A DNA stretch of 50,068 bases from Candidatus Poribacteria bacterium (GCA_022821495.1 JAJEDN010000029.1:1-50068); one strand, 5' to 3'; shown: positions 34,794 to 43,208, counted from the first letter of the stretch. Translations and numbers: made by a program. The notes: generated by a model from the letters alone, not told the origin.

Positions 34794-35071
34794 GTAGTGT
34801 AAGGTTGCGAGTTAGGCTGCTGTTCGCTACTCCCGTGTGCGACTCGTGTAAAGCTACAGCACCATACGGATAAGAAACAGATACTGGTAAAACACTTGAG
34901 TGTAATGAACTGCCACAGGTAAAAGCGTGGGTTCGTAAACGCACTCTCAAAAATAAAGAGTCAACTTCGGTTGAGAGGGCTGCTTGGGTCCCTCTGTGGA
35001 GACGGTGTAAGACGCTTCTTCGGAAACGCTACTGTCTACGAAGCACAAGCCCCTGCCTTTAGGCAATGGGT
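34794..35071 (+). ncRNA. Structured RNA, TnpB-type omega/reRNA candidate
   Basis: From the strong promoter to the element end there is ~280 bases of non-coding sequence with several stems: CGAGT/ACTCG near 34808-34845, CTCTCAA/TTGAGAG near 34944-34976 with an inner TCAAC-TTCG-GTTGA hairpin, AGGG/CCCT, and the terminal CCCCTGCC-TTTA-GGCAATGGG. The terminal TTTAG-loop hairpin at the 3' edge is how TnpB guide RNAs end. If so, the guide would be the flanking TTGATGTCTGCCATGG region. The TnpB gene itself is absent. Confidence 0.5.
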
Positions 35072-35158
35072 GCCTTGATGTCTGCCATGGTTTCATCTCC
35101 TTATGAAAATCCAGAGTTGTTGACAGTATTTTATATGCTTATGCGAAAGGTTCTAACT

Positions 35159-36646
35159 TTAATTGCCAGCGAAAAGCTTGACGAACAATCCCCAACCGCT
35201 AATCCCTGCGAATGTAACAAGTACCGCTGCGGAAATCAAGGCACCAATGAACATGAACGGACGCGTCCGATACGCAGCAGGCAGCTTCGCGTTCAGATAG
35301 AGCGCCGCAAGCATCATCAATGCGATTGAAAAATTCGCCAAAATAAAGCCCGCGATCTGTGTTAAAATATCAAACGGAATGTTCAACCAGATGAGCACCA
35401 TCGTTGTAAGAAAGATATAGAGGCAAACCCATTTGCGAAGCGTCCCGTAGTTCCATTCGCGATGGGGCCAGATCGCCTGAAAGAACTCTTGCATCACACG
35501 GGCATAGATTTCTGGAAGTGCTTGTAACGTTCCCCACAGTGCCACAACGATACAGATATAGTACACCCACACGAGCGACACGTGGATATTTTTCCAGACG
35601 CTTGCTTGATCGGTGAGCAAACTCCATCCCTCAAAAGTGCTTTCCATCCCATACAGGACAGCAGCCCCTGAGATCATAAACGCGCCTGTCACAATGAACA
35701 GCACGATCGCCCCCATACCGATATCCCACCGTAACGGTGCAAGGATTTTTCGGAGTTGGCTGACCTGCTCAGGGTGTTCAGGGAGATAATCAATTCTATC
35801 ACGGTTCGCGGCACGTGCGCGGATAGCATCAATGTTCTGATGAGAAGTCATGCCCCAGCGGTGCATGCTCACCCAATTTGCGTAGACAACGTAGCCCATC
35901 ACAGAACCGCCGACGTAGCCAAATGCCGTTGCCATTGTTAGCAACGGATTCTCGACGGCATCCTTCGGTGCCCATTCAGGAAATTCAGGCAGATGCCCAA
36001 AACGGAGGCTCCCAACCAATGCCTTACCAAAGTCGGGACGCACCATCAACGTGCCGATAATTGTGCCGACAACGAGGATCGCACAGATAATAAGTTGCTG
36101 TTTCTCCAGCCTTTCAAAAGAGATGCGCAAACCGAAAAGGAGTGCCAAGGTGATAAAACAGGATGTGATTAGGTTTTCCCAAACAGGCTGCGCGACACCA
36201 GACGGGAGCGTCTCTCTGAACAGAAAATGGAGCAAGGCACCACACGGTTTCGCAATTGGCACCCAGGCTAAAGGTGCTCCGACCATTTCAAAGATGACAA
36301 TCGCAATGAGGAGCCAGCCCCGCGGTCCGGGCAGCTTCGCAAGCCGATTCCCGATATATTCACCGCTAACTGCCGTATAGCGACCCAGTAGATAGGTAAC
36401 AAAAATACCTTTAACCACACAACTGAGAAGCACAAGCCAGAGCAAGTTATATTCAGCCCACGCGCCTGCGCGCACAACAACAATCGTTTCACCTGCGCCT
36501 ATGCTGACTGACGCAACAATCGCCGCAGGTCCAAACACAGCCGCAAGTGCCATGATTTTCTTAAGCGACCAGGGCTCAGCGAACGGCCCCGTGACGGGTG
36601 GGATGTCAACATGTTCAGTATTTTCTTCGGTCTCTTCTGTCTGCAT
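35159..36646 (-). CDS. Nramp-like divalent metal transporter family protein
   Basis: 495 residues from the ATG at 36646, chosen because GGGAG is spaced seven bases upstream and the longer frame to 36787 would run into the ThuA gene. About eleven membrane spans. The first helix carries GPAAIVASVSIGAGETIVVVRAG, where classical Nramp has DPGN for metal binding, so the substrate may not be Mn or Fe. FGYVGGSVMGYVVYANWVSMHRWGM is the helix 6 region, also altered from MPHN. It lies 58 bases downstream of the ThuA gene on the same strand and is probably co-transcribed. Confidence 0.65.
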   Translation of the reverse strand: MQTEETEENTEHVDIPPVTGPFAEPWSLKKIMALAAVFGPAAIVASVSIGAGETIVVVRAGAWAEYNLLWLVLLSCVVKGIFVTYLLGRYTAVSGEYIGNRLAKLPGPRGWLLIAIVIFEMVGAPLAWVPIAKPCGALLHFLFRETLPSGVAQPVWENLITSCFITLALLFGLRISFERLEKQQLIICAILVVGTIIGTLMVRPDFGKALVGSLRFGHLPEFPEWAPKDAVENPLLTMATAFGYVGGSVMGYVVYANWVSMHRWGMTSHQNIDAIRARAANRDRIDYLPEHPEQVSQLRKILAPLRWDIGMGAIVLFIVTGAFMISGAAVLYGMESTFEGWSLLTDQASVWKNIHVSLVWVYYICIVVALWGTLQALPEIYARVMQEFFQAIWPHREWNYGTLRKWVCLYIFLTTMVLIWLNIPFDILTQIAGFILANFSIALMMLAALYLNAKLPAAYRTRPFMFIGALISAAVLVTFAGISGWGLFVKLFAGN

Positions 36647-36704
36647 CACAGGCTCCCTAAGAACAATGAGCGGACTTAGAAAAGCCCGCTCACTGCTATA
36701 CGCT

Positions 36705-37436
36705 TTATGATTCCAACGGTTCCAAAGGTTTAGCGTTTCCAAAGACGGGTGTCGGTGCGTTGCCCGGTGCTGCCCATCGCGAAGCATTCGCGATCACATG
36801 TCGAACGTTCTCATCGTAATAGATCGGGTAGGTTTCATGCCCTGGACGGAAATAGAAAATCTTGCCTCGCCCACGATAATAACAGCACCCACTACGGAAC
36901 ACCTCACCGCCGGGGAACCAACTGACAAAAACGAGTGTATCGGGTTCAGGAATATCAAACGGCTCGCCATACATTTCGGCATGCTCAATTTCAAAGTATT
37001 CGCCCAAGCCTTCGACGATCGGGTGCCCGTGCTCAATGACCCAGAGACGTTCTTTTTCGCCGGCTTCACGCCATTTAAGGCTACAGGACGTGCCCATCAA
37101 ACGCGTAAAGGGCTTAGAATAGTGGGCAGAGTGGAGCACAATGAGTCCCATGCCGTCCAAAACGCGTGCGCGAACTTTGTCGGCAATCGCATCTTCAACT
37201 GCGCCGTGTGCGGCGTGTCCCCACCAGATTAAGACATCCGTGCTTGAGAGTACATCGTCGGTTAAACCATGTTCGGGTTCATCTAACGTCGCGCTTTGCA
37301 CCTTAAAACCGCCGGAATCGTTCAAACCATCAGCGATAGCGGCGTGGATGCCTTTTGGATAGATACCGCGAATAAAATCGTTTGTTTTCTCGTGCCTAAA
37401 TTCATTCCAGACTGTAACCTGAATTGGTTGCGTCAT
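36705..37436 (-). CDS. ThuA-like domain protein
   Basis: 243 residues of the trehalose utilization (ThuA) family, a class I glutamine amidotransferase-like fold. Hallmarks: [11 protein letters not shown] at the N-terminus, [16 protein letters not shown], a helix then [20 protein letters not shown], and [34 protein letters not shown]. Catalytic function is not established for the family. AAGGAG is well spaced before the ATG. First gene of a small minus-strand operon with the transporter. Confidence 0.85.
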   Translation of the reverse strand: MTQPIQVTVWNEFRHEKTNDFIRGIYPKGIHAAIADGLNDSGGFKVQSATLDEPEHGLTDDVLSSTDVLIWWGHAAHGAVEDAIADKVRARVLDGMGLIVLHSAHYSKPFTRLMGTSCSLKWREAGEKERLWVIEHGHPIVEGLGEYFEIEHAEMYGEPFDIPEPDTLVFVSWFPGGEVFRSGCCYYRGRGKIFYFRPGHETYPIYYDENVRHVIANASRWAAPGNAPTPVFGNAKPLEPLES

Positions 37437-37513
37437 AAATTTCTCCTTAATTTTTTAATACGAAAAATATGTTGATAATCTCCATTGAGATTTCGTTTCA
37501 CACTTCTACAGAA

Positions 37514-38038
37514 TTAAAAGTAATAATGGAAACCAAATGAAAAACGCCTGCCGAATTTACTGATTGAATCCTCAGACTTAGGTTTTAAGCGAGCCACTCC
37601 TAACTCAAAAGTATATCCGAAATCAGCACTATCGGAAAAGAAATATTCAAAGCCAACAATTGATTCAAACCACGAACCTATACGCGTTTCTTCTTCAGAA
37701 TCTGAATCAACTTGCGAGATTGGATAATTCACACCCCAGCCGAAGTAGTAATCCATTCGCGAAAATATTTCAATGGAATATAAAAATCGGCTCCCTATGC
37801 ACACATCGGTCTGCTCATTTTTCAAAAACCCTAAATAATTTTGCATGCTAAAGTATCTTGAGAATGCTGTTTTCCAACTCATTCCATTTGAACTCATCAG
37901 ATTCCGATTAGCCGAAGGGGTAACTACGTAGCCGAATCCAACCCTAACACCATTATCATCTGTTGCTTCAGCAAGTTGAAGTGTGAAACAACAAGCGATT
38001 GTTAAAAACGCCAATAAGCAGATGAAATAACGGCCCAT
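37514..38038 (-). CDS. Small outer-membrane beta-barrel candidate
   Basis: 174 residues with a signal peptide (MGRYFICLLAFLTIACCFTLQLAEA). The mature part alternates polar and aromatic residues in strands and ends in RRFSFGFHYYF, the aromatic C-terminus typical of proteins inserted by BamA. An eight-stranded OmpA/OmpX-like barrel is the likely fold. GGGAGG is 8 bases before the ATG. Function unknown. Confidence 0.6.
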   Translation of the reverse strand: MGRYFICLLAFLTIACCFTLQLAEATDDNGVRVGFGYVVTPSANRNLMSSNGMSWKTAFSRYFSMQNYLGFLKNEQTDVCIGSRFLYSIEIFSRMDYYFGWGVNYPISQVDSDSEEETRIGSWFESIVGFEYFFSDSADFGYTFELGVARLKPKSEDSISKFGRRFSFGFHYYF

Positions 38039-38083
38039 GATCGATTTCCTCCCCTGAATGTTGACTCTGAAATCACAACAGAT

Positions 38084-38503
38084 TTACGTTGAACGGAGAT
38101 CATTGCCCTCGGTAGTGACTTCAAGGTTAGGGTCTGTGGTTTCTCTTGGTGCAACTGGGTAACTCTCATCCGCATAATGTAGATCGGAGCTTGCATCCTT
38201 TAGCGGTTGAATAGACAGACGACACCCAAGCCCCTGAAGAATCGTACTGAGCGTATCCAGACGCGGTGCCTCTTCGCTTGAGAGCAGGCCCGAGAGAACT
38301 TGTGGCGCAATGCCAATTTTTTTAGCGACTTCCGAAACTCCGCCCCGTGCTTCTATAACATTTTGGAGCCCCCAGAGAAAGAAAGGCGTGTCACCATCCT
38401 CTTGGTATTCCTCAAGTGCCACGTCGAGATAACCAATTGCCTCCTCCCAGTCGGAAGTAAACCGTTCCATTAGAATTTCTTCCCATGTTCGATACTCTCT
38501 CAT
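38084..38503 (-). CDS. XRE-family antitoxin (HigA-like)
   Basis: 139 residues. A helix-turn-helix of the XRE type lies near 45-90: LQNVIEARGGVSEVAKKIGIAPQVLSGLLSSEEAPRLDTLSTILQGLG. It probably binds the toxin and represses the operon. The start overlaps the toxin stop by four bases (38500-38503), and a near-perfect AAGGAGGT lies just upstream in the toxin gene, ensuring high antitoxin synthesis. Confidence 0.8.
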   Translation of the reverse strand: MREYRTWEEILMERFTSDWEEAIGYLDVALEEYQEDGDTPFFLWGLQNVIEARGGVSEVAKKIGIAPQVLSGLLSSEEAPRLDTLSTILQGLGCRLSIQPLKDASSDLHYADESYPVAPRETTDPNLEVTTEGNDLRST

Positions 38504-38856
38504 TGTTGTACCTCCTTATATTCCAACCAATACCCTTTTGCGCGTTCAATATCTCCTGCCTGCGATGACTTGTCTCCCCCACAGAGCAGAAGAATGATCG
38601 TATCATCCACTTCGCCAAAATAGATGCGATACCCCGCGCCGAAAGAAAATCGCAATTCAAACACCCCAGCACCAACAGAACGGTAATCCCCAAAATTGCC
38701 AGATCTGATTCGGTCAAGTCGCCTTTCAATTCTGTTTCGCGTATTTCTATCCTGAACAGATTTAAGCCACTCCGTGAAAGGTTCTCTTCCGTTTGAAGTT
38801 CGGTAGGCTTGTATTTTCCTCGGTTGTACGTTACGCATCAAGGTTTTGGTCTCCAC
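38500..38856 (-). CDS. RelE/HigB-superfamily toxin
   Basis: 118 residues from GTG, or 112 from the ATG at 38838 which has a GGAG ahead of it. FTEWLKSVQDRNTRNRIERRLDRIRSGNFGDYRSVGAGVFELRFSFGAGYRIYF is the HigB/RelE-type ribosome-dependent mRNA interferase fold, with the usual basic patches and ELR-F...GYRIYF core. LCGGDKSSQAGDIERAKGYW is the typical C-terminus. Toxin-first order is characteristic of HigBA modules. It lies directly downstream of FabV. Confidence 0.82.
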   Translation of the reverse strand: METKTLMRNVQPRKIQAYRTSNGREPFTEWLKSVQDRNTRNRIERRLDRIRSGNFGDYRSVGAGVFELRFSFGAGYRIYFGEVDDTIILLLCGGDKSSQAGDIERAKGYWLEYKEVQQ

Positions 38857-38868
38857 GGACTGCCACGC

Positions 38869-40062
38869 TTAGAACACTAATTCCGTCTCTACCGCTTCAT
38901 CGTAGTTTACACCTTCAACTTCAAATCCGAAGAGGTTTCGGAAACGTCGTCTGAAGCCTGCGTAATCCGAGAGTTCGTGGAAATTGTCGGTATCAATTTG
39001 CGCCCACCGCTCGGTCACTGCGTCGGTGACCTCAGGTTGCAATTCTCGGTCATCGAGTCGGATATAACGTTCAGAATCGAGTTGGGGTTGTAACCCGGGT
39101 CCGAGATGCTCTGAGAAAAGCCGTAGCATCTGTCCAATCGGTGCCTCATTGATCCCCCTCGCGTTCATGATATCATAGAGGATACTGACATAGAGGGGTA
39201 CGACCGGAATCGCTGCAGAGGCTTGCGTAACAACGGCTTTGTTCACCGAAATATAGGCACTACCGCCGAGTTGGTCTGTGAGCCGTTGGTCAAGCGCGTC
39301 TACACGTGCTTTCAGATCGTCCTTTGCTCTACCGATAGTGCCATCTCGGTAGATGGGCCAGGTCAAAGCACTTCCGATATAGGTATAGGCGACGACGGTC
39401 ATTTCTGGCGCGAGCAATTCCGCGTCCGCCAATGCGTCAATCCACATCTCTAAATCCTCACCGCCCATCACAGCGATTGTATCGGTGATCTCCCGTTCAG
39501 TCGCTGGCGCAATCGTTACAGGTGCGACGACTTCCCGATTCAGGTCAATCGTTTTCCCTGTATAGGACGCGCCAATCGGTTTGAGCTCGGATTGATGTGA
39601 GACCCCTGTAATCGGATGGACTCGGCGTGGTGCAGCGATACTATAGACGAGAATATCTATTTTGCCGAAATCTGCTTTGAGTCGGTTAAGAGTCTCAGTT
39701 TTCATCTCATCGGAAAACGCATCTCCATTGAGACTGTCCGCGAAAAATCCGTCCGCTGTCGCCTGTCGATGAAAAGCAGCAGTATTATAGTAACCCGCTG
39801 TTGCAGTGCGTCTCTCATCGGCTGGACGTTCATAGAGAAGTCCAAGCGTTTTGGCACCGTAAGCATAAGTCAAAGCGATACGGGAAGCGAGCCCGTAACC
39901 TGTTGAGGCACCGATGACAAGGGCATTTAGACCGGTCTCTTTGTAGGGGATACCGTGCTTAATCTCATCTATCTGGTTAAGTATATTCGCGTGGCAACCT
40001 GCTGGATGGGCGTTGGTACAGATAAACCCACGTATCCGAGGTTTAACAATTTGAACTGCCAT
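38869..40062 (-). CDS. fabV: Enoyl-[ACP]/trans-2-enoyl-CoA reductase (FabV)
   Basis: 397 residues, the FabV/TER size. It reduces enoyl thioesters with NADH in fatty-acid synthesis. The N-terminus VQIVKPRIRGFICTNAHPAGC and the cofactor motif GASTGYGLASR (51-61) are diagnostic. The active site is Y238-x8-K247 (PIY-RDGTIGRA-K). DILVYSIAAPRRVHP and the C-terminal RRFRNLFGFEVEGVNYD also match. FabV enzymes are known to be triclosan tolerant. The ribosome site is AGAAGGA. Confidence 0.95.
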   Translation of the reverse strand: MAVQIVKPRIRGFICTNAHPAGCHANILNQIDEIKHGIPYKETGLNALVIGASTGYGLASRIALTYAYGAKTLGLLYERPADERRTATAGYYNTAAFHRQATADGFFADSLNGDAFSDEMKTETLNRLKADFGKIDILVYSIAAPRRVHPITGVSHQSELKPIGASYTGKTIDLNREVVAPVTIAPATEREITDTIAVMGGEDLEMWIDALADAELLAPEMTVVAYTYIGSALTWPIYRDGTIGRAKDDLKARVDALDQRLTDQLGGSAYISVNKAVVTQASAAIPVVPLYVSILYDIMNARGINEAPIGQMLRLFSEHLGPGLQPQLDSERYIRLDDRELQPEVTDAVTERWAQIDTDNFHELSDYAGFRRRFRNLFGFEVEGVNYDEAVETELVF

Positions 40063-40119
40063 TATATCCTTCTCTTCTGTTTTTTAACGGGGACCAAGTG
40101 TTCGTAAGAAAGCTGTACT

Positions 40120-40200
40120 TCCGAGTCCCGTCTCTAATTATCGACGATGCTGTTGATATTCGTCGAAAGCCCGTTTTTGACAACGGAAAAAACGGAGCAA
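40120..40200 (-). promoter_or_regulatory. Inverted repeats between ridA and fabV
   Basis: On the minus strand a hairpin CCGTTTTT/AAAAACGG (~40170-40196) follows ridA, then a 7-bp repeat TCGACGA/TCGTCGA (~40141-40166) near a GATAAT-like -10 before fabV. This could be a weak terminator plus an operator. Confidence 0.35.
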
Positions 40201-40211
40201 AAACCTAATAG

Positions 40212-40676
40212 TTAAAGATCTTCGATTTCGACGACCATTTCAACTTCAACGGGGATGCCACCGGGCAGTTGCACCATGCCGACTGCGGAGCGCGCGTGTT
40301 TGCCTTTATCGCCAAATACCTCAACGAAGAAATCCGATGCACCGTTGACAACAGCAGGCTGGTCGGTAAAATCGGGTGCCGAATTGACGAACCCGACGAC
40401 TTTGACGACACGTTTCACTCTGTCCAAATCACCGAGTGCATGTTTGAGGGTGCTTAACAAGCCGATCGCTACCTGACGCGCCGATGCGTACCCTTGTTCG
40501 ATGGTGGCATCGGTGCCGAGTTGGCTTTTATAGATGGGACCTTCGCCTGTGCCGGGTCCGTGCCCTGACGTAAATATAAGATTGCCGGTCTGTACTGTTG
40601 TGACGTAATTCGCTACGGGAACCGCGGGTTCCGTTAATTCTACACCTAATTCTTCAAGCCGTTGTTCTATTTTCAT
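40212..40676 (-). CDS. RidA family protein (YjgF/YER057c/UK114)
   Basis: 154 residues, slightly longer than the ~130 usual. RidA proteins hydrolyse reactive enamine/imine intermediates from pyridoxal-phosphate enzymes. TGNLIFTSGHGP, ARQVAIGLLSTLKHALGDLDRV and KHARSAVGMVQLPGGIPVEVEMV are standard; the Arg in HARSAVG is at the position of the substrate-binding Arg. AAAGGAA precedes the ATG. Confidence 0.9.
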   Translation of the reverse strand: MKIEQRLEELGVELTEPAVPVANYVTTVQTGNLIFTSGHGPGTGEGPIYKSQLGTDATIEQGYASARQVAIGLLSTLKHALGDLDRVKRVVKVVGFVNSAPDFTDQPAVVNGASDFFVEVFGDKGKHARSAVGMVQLPGGIPVEVEMVVEIEDL

Positions 40677-40960
40677 CTAATTATTCCTTTGTAGATGGAT
40701 TAAATTCTATATGCCGAAAAGACAGCATTCTTGGGCGTAACTCGCAAGTCAAGGTTTGCCATGATTCTTACTTACGCCTCTACTATTAAACAGATTTTCG
40801 CCAATTTTGTCAAGCACTCTTTTGAAGTAAAGATAAACAAAGCAGAAACATTCCACTGACCCCCTAAAACTGAAAACTGAATGCCTCTGTCAAACTATCA
40901 GGGCTATTTAGTTTTAGATAAATTATCGGATTTGCTAAACTTTTGAATTTTCTTTTTCAA

Positions 40961-41110
40961 GTCCGGTGCGGTTCATGAAGATTAATTTATTAATTCGGTA
41001 ATTTCTTGGGGCTGTCCGGTTCGGTTAGGAAACCGAACCTACCGGGCCTGGGGAAAATATAGAATTACCGAAATATTTTCTTAAACTTCATCAAACCGCA
41101 CCTGCGGGAC
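40961..41110. repeat. 150-bp fold-back (MITE-like) element
   Basis: Three nested inverted repeats share one centre: outer GTCC-GGTGCGGTT-ATGAAG (40961-40980) with CTTCAT-AACCGCACC-GGAC (41086-41110), middle AATTCGGTAATT (40992-41003) with AATTACCGAAAT (41063-41074), and inner GGTTCGGTT-AGG-AACCGAACC (41019-41039). The whole would fold into one long hairpin. No coding frame. It resembles a miniature inverted-repeat element, or a long structured RNA. Confidence 0.6.
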
Positions 41111-41176
41111 CAGGGACATCCAAAATTGGACGAAAAATCGAGAACTAAATCGTCCTGGGCAAACTATGTTACATAT

Positions 41177-41205
41177 TTGACAAATTGTCATTAAACGTAT
41201 ATAAT
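41177..41205 (+). promoter_or_regulatory. Perfect-consensus sigma-70 promoter
   Basis: TTGACA (41177-41182), 17 bp, TATAAT (41200-41205). It lies 112 bases before the 41317 ATG, which has a strong AAGGAGG site, so high expression is expected. Confidence 0.85.
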
Positions 41206-41316
41206 ATCTATATAACGAATTTTCTAACGAAACTCAAGAATTTGTTCACAAAACAAGCAGGTTGCTTAATCCTGATTTATTTATAACTTAACTTGTCTAC
41301 AAGGAGGCAAATTTTA

Positions 41317-42153
41317 ATGAAAAGTTTTTACCAACTGACAATAGCGATCGCTATTGTCTTTGCACTGGTCATCGGCACCTCACAGTCCGTATTCGCGCAG
41401 GCGAACGATATCGAGGGTGGTCCCTTGAAAGCAGGCGACCTCTTAAAAGATCCAGACCCTAACGGTGACGGCCTGAGAGAAAATCATTCTGACAACAAAA
41501 ACTGGATTACCAAGTGGTATGGCCCCGATGGCAACTATGAAAACAACGGCGGCTTTCAGGCTTCCGCACCGAAGGATTTTATTGATGAGGGATCTAACGG
41601 TAAACTTACGCAACCCAAACTTTCGACAATCGCAGGCTTGAATCTTACAAAGACCGTTGAGATGGAATGGAAAGGTGGAAACGGCGGCACGCGGCAGTGG
41701 ACAGTTTTTGAACTCAATCCAGCAGACGGAAACAACATGAATAGAGACGGGCCGGTTGATAATATCGACACTTACGGAATGATCGTTATTCACTCGCCAG
41801 TAGCACGGAAAGCCATCATGTCCCCCGCCCATGATGATCACGCCCAAATTTGGATTAACGGCGAAAAATGGTACAATAATTCCAGATGGACAGGTGCCGC
41901 ACAGACGATTCTTCATAACGTTGAAGTCGATTTGAAAAAAGGTGCGAATGTGCTGCTCTACCGAGTTGGCGAATCCGGTGGATCCGCGTATATCAACCTC
42001 CACTTTGACGATGAGACCCATGAAAAATCCAAAATTTATCCAGATAAATCGAAGGATCAGAAGAGTTTCTTTCAAGAAGTCGCTGGTGTCCTTGATGTTG
42101 ACCCCGTCGGGAAGTTGACAACAACTTGGGCAGATATTAAGCGGAACCGTTAG
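41317..42153 (+). CDS. Secreted protein, paralogue 1, PA14/lectin-like beta-sandwich with GKLTTTW motif
   Basis: 278 residues from the ATG preceded by AAGGAGG. Signal peptide about 1-27 (ends SVFAQA). The region AHDDHAQIWINGEKWYNNSRWTG and LKKGANVLLYRVGESGGSAYINLHF is a carbohydrate-binding beta-sandwich signature as found in PA14-like or glycosidase accessory domains. It is about 65-70 percent identical to the next gene. The tail DVDPVGKLTTTWADIKRNR is the shared C-terminal motif. A promoter at full consensus suggests an abundant secreted product. The ligand is unknown. Confidence 0.75.
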   Translation: MKSFYQLTIAIAIVFALVIGTSQSVFAQANDIEGGPLKAGDLLKDPDPNGDGLRENHSDNKNWITKWYGPDGNYENNGGFQASAPKDFIDEGSNGKLTQPKLSTIAGLNLTKTVEMEWKGGNGGTRQWTVFELNPADGNNMNRDGPVDNIDTYGMIVIHSPVARKAIMSPAHDDHAQIWINGEKWYNNSRWTGAAQTILHNVEVDLKKGANVLLYRVGESGGSAYINLHFDDETHEKSKIYPDKSKDQKSFFQEVAGVLDVDPVGKLTTTWADIKRNR

Positions 42154-42181
42154 TTACTCCTAACTATTGTCTATAGACCTC

Positions 42182-42210
42182 TTGACAAATTTTTGTTGAG
42201 ATATTATAAT
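42182..42210 (+). promoter_or_regulatory. Second perfect-consensus sigma-70 promoter
   Basis: TTGACA (42182-42187), 17 bp, TATAAT (42205-42210), again ~115 bases before the ATG. Each paralogue is therefore its own strong unit. Confidence 0.85.
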
Positions 42211-42324
42211 AATATGTAATGTTGAACGCTGTTTCAACGTTATATACGCTACAGAGCATCTAAGTTGTGTTCTTACTTAACCTTAGGGCTCTTAACTATT
42301 ACTTTATAAAAATAAGGACCTACA

Positions 42325-43155
42325 ATGAAAAAATTTAGTATTCTCACGTTTGCGATTGCGATTGCTTTCACACTTCTTATCACTGGTTCACACCAAGTAT
42401 TCGCGGCTGACCTCATCCAAGGCGGTCCCTTGGCTGAAGACGCACATTTAGAAGATCCAGATCCCAACGGTGACGACCTGAGAGAAGATCACGCTGATGT
42501 TGAAACTTGGATTACCAAGTGGTACGGACCCGAAGGCAACTATGAAAACAACGGTGGCTTCCAGGCTTCCGCACTCGTTGATATCATGGCTGAAGGCACC
42601 GGCGGTAAAATTACCGATGCCTCGCTCTCAACCCTCGAAGGGCTACTCATGACACAGGACATTGATGTGGAATGGGGCGACGACCACGGCGGTACACGCG
42701 CATGGACAGTCTTTGAAATTGACCCAGCAGATGGCAATAACATGAATAGAGGCGGCCCTGCCGATAATATCGAAACTTATGCCGTCATCGTTATTGACGC
42801 ACCGAGCGATATGACTGCTATTATGTCGCCTGCACACGATGACCACGCCCACATCTGGATTAACGGTGAAAAATGGCACAACAACTCCAGATGGACAGGT
42901 GCCGCACGGACGATCCTTCACAACGTCGAAGTCAGTCTTCAGAAGGGTGCCAACGTACTGCTTTATCGCTGTGGCGAATCGGGTGGTTCCGCATACTTCA
43001 ACCTTCACTTCGATGACGCAACACACGATGCTGTTACGATCTATCCGAAGGATGCAACCGATAAAGCTGGTTTCTTTGATGAAATCTTGCCGTTGACGGC
43101 TGTCGAACCCGCTGGAAAATTGACCACAACTTGGGCAGACATCAAACGCAAGTAA
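42325..43155 (+). CDS. Secreted protein, paralogue 2, same family as 41317
   Basis: 276 residues. Signal peptide about 1-27 (ends QVFA). The same order of blocks follows: IQGGPLAEDAHLEDPDPNGDD, WITKWYGPEGNYENNGGFQA, GGTRAWTVFEIDPADGNNMNR, AHDDHAHIWINGEKWHNNSRWTG, KGANVLLYRCGESGGSAYFNLHF. One cysteine (YRCGESGG) replaces the valine of paralogue 1. The tail is AVEPAGKLTTTWADIKRK. The tandem pair looks like a recent duplication with conserved promoters. AAGGA is eight bases before the ATG, and a strong terminator follows. Confidence 0.75.
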   Translation: MKKFSILTFAIAIAFTLLITGSHQVFAADLIQGGPLAEDAHLEDPDPNGDDLREDHADVETWITKWYGPEGNYENNGGFQASALVDIMAEGTGGKITDASLSTLEGLLMTQDIDVEWGDDHGGTRAWTVFEIDPADGNNMNRGGPADNIETYAVIVIDAPSDMTAIMSPAHDDHAHIWINGEKWHNNSRWTGAARTILHNVEVSLQKGANVLLYRCGESGGSAYFNLHFDDATHDAVTIYPKDATDKAGFFDEILPLTAVEPAGKLTTTWADIKRK

Positions 43156-43173
43156 GTCATCACTGTTATTTTC

Positions 43174-43208
43174 TAGGCGCGCTCGTCACAGCGCGCCTTA
43201 TTTTTTTA
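43174..43208 (+). terminator. Rho-independent terminator
   Basis: A 10-bp stem, TAGGCGCGCT/AGCGCGCCTTA (one end wobble), with a CGTCAC loop, followed by TTTTTTT. Classic form. Confidence 0.9.

Larger units (their letters stand above)
34703..35071. mobile_element. ORF-less IS200/IS605-type element (~370 bp)
   Basis: Its ends match those of the IsrB element in inverted orientation. One end (34704-34737) has CCCCATCC-TTTA-GGTTGGGG with outer arms CGGGCAG and TGCCCG. The other end (35050-35070) has CCCCTGCC-TTTA-GGCAATGGG preceded by CACAAGC, the complement of the GCTTGTG that follows the left hairpins elsewhere. No reading frame of note lies between. It is a non-autonomous member or remnant that keeps a structured RNA. 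It sits just upstream of the PhyH ATGAAA. Confidence 0.7.

Noticed and set aside
35119..35150. Promoter TTGACA at 35119 on the plus strand
   Set aside because: No acceptable -10 hexamer at 16-18 bp, and no plus-strand gene follows.
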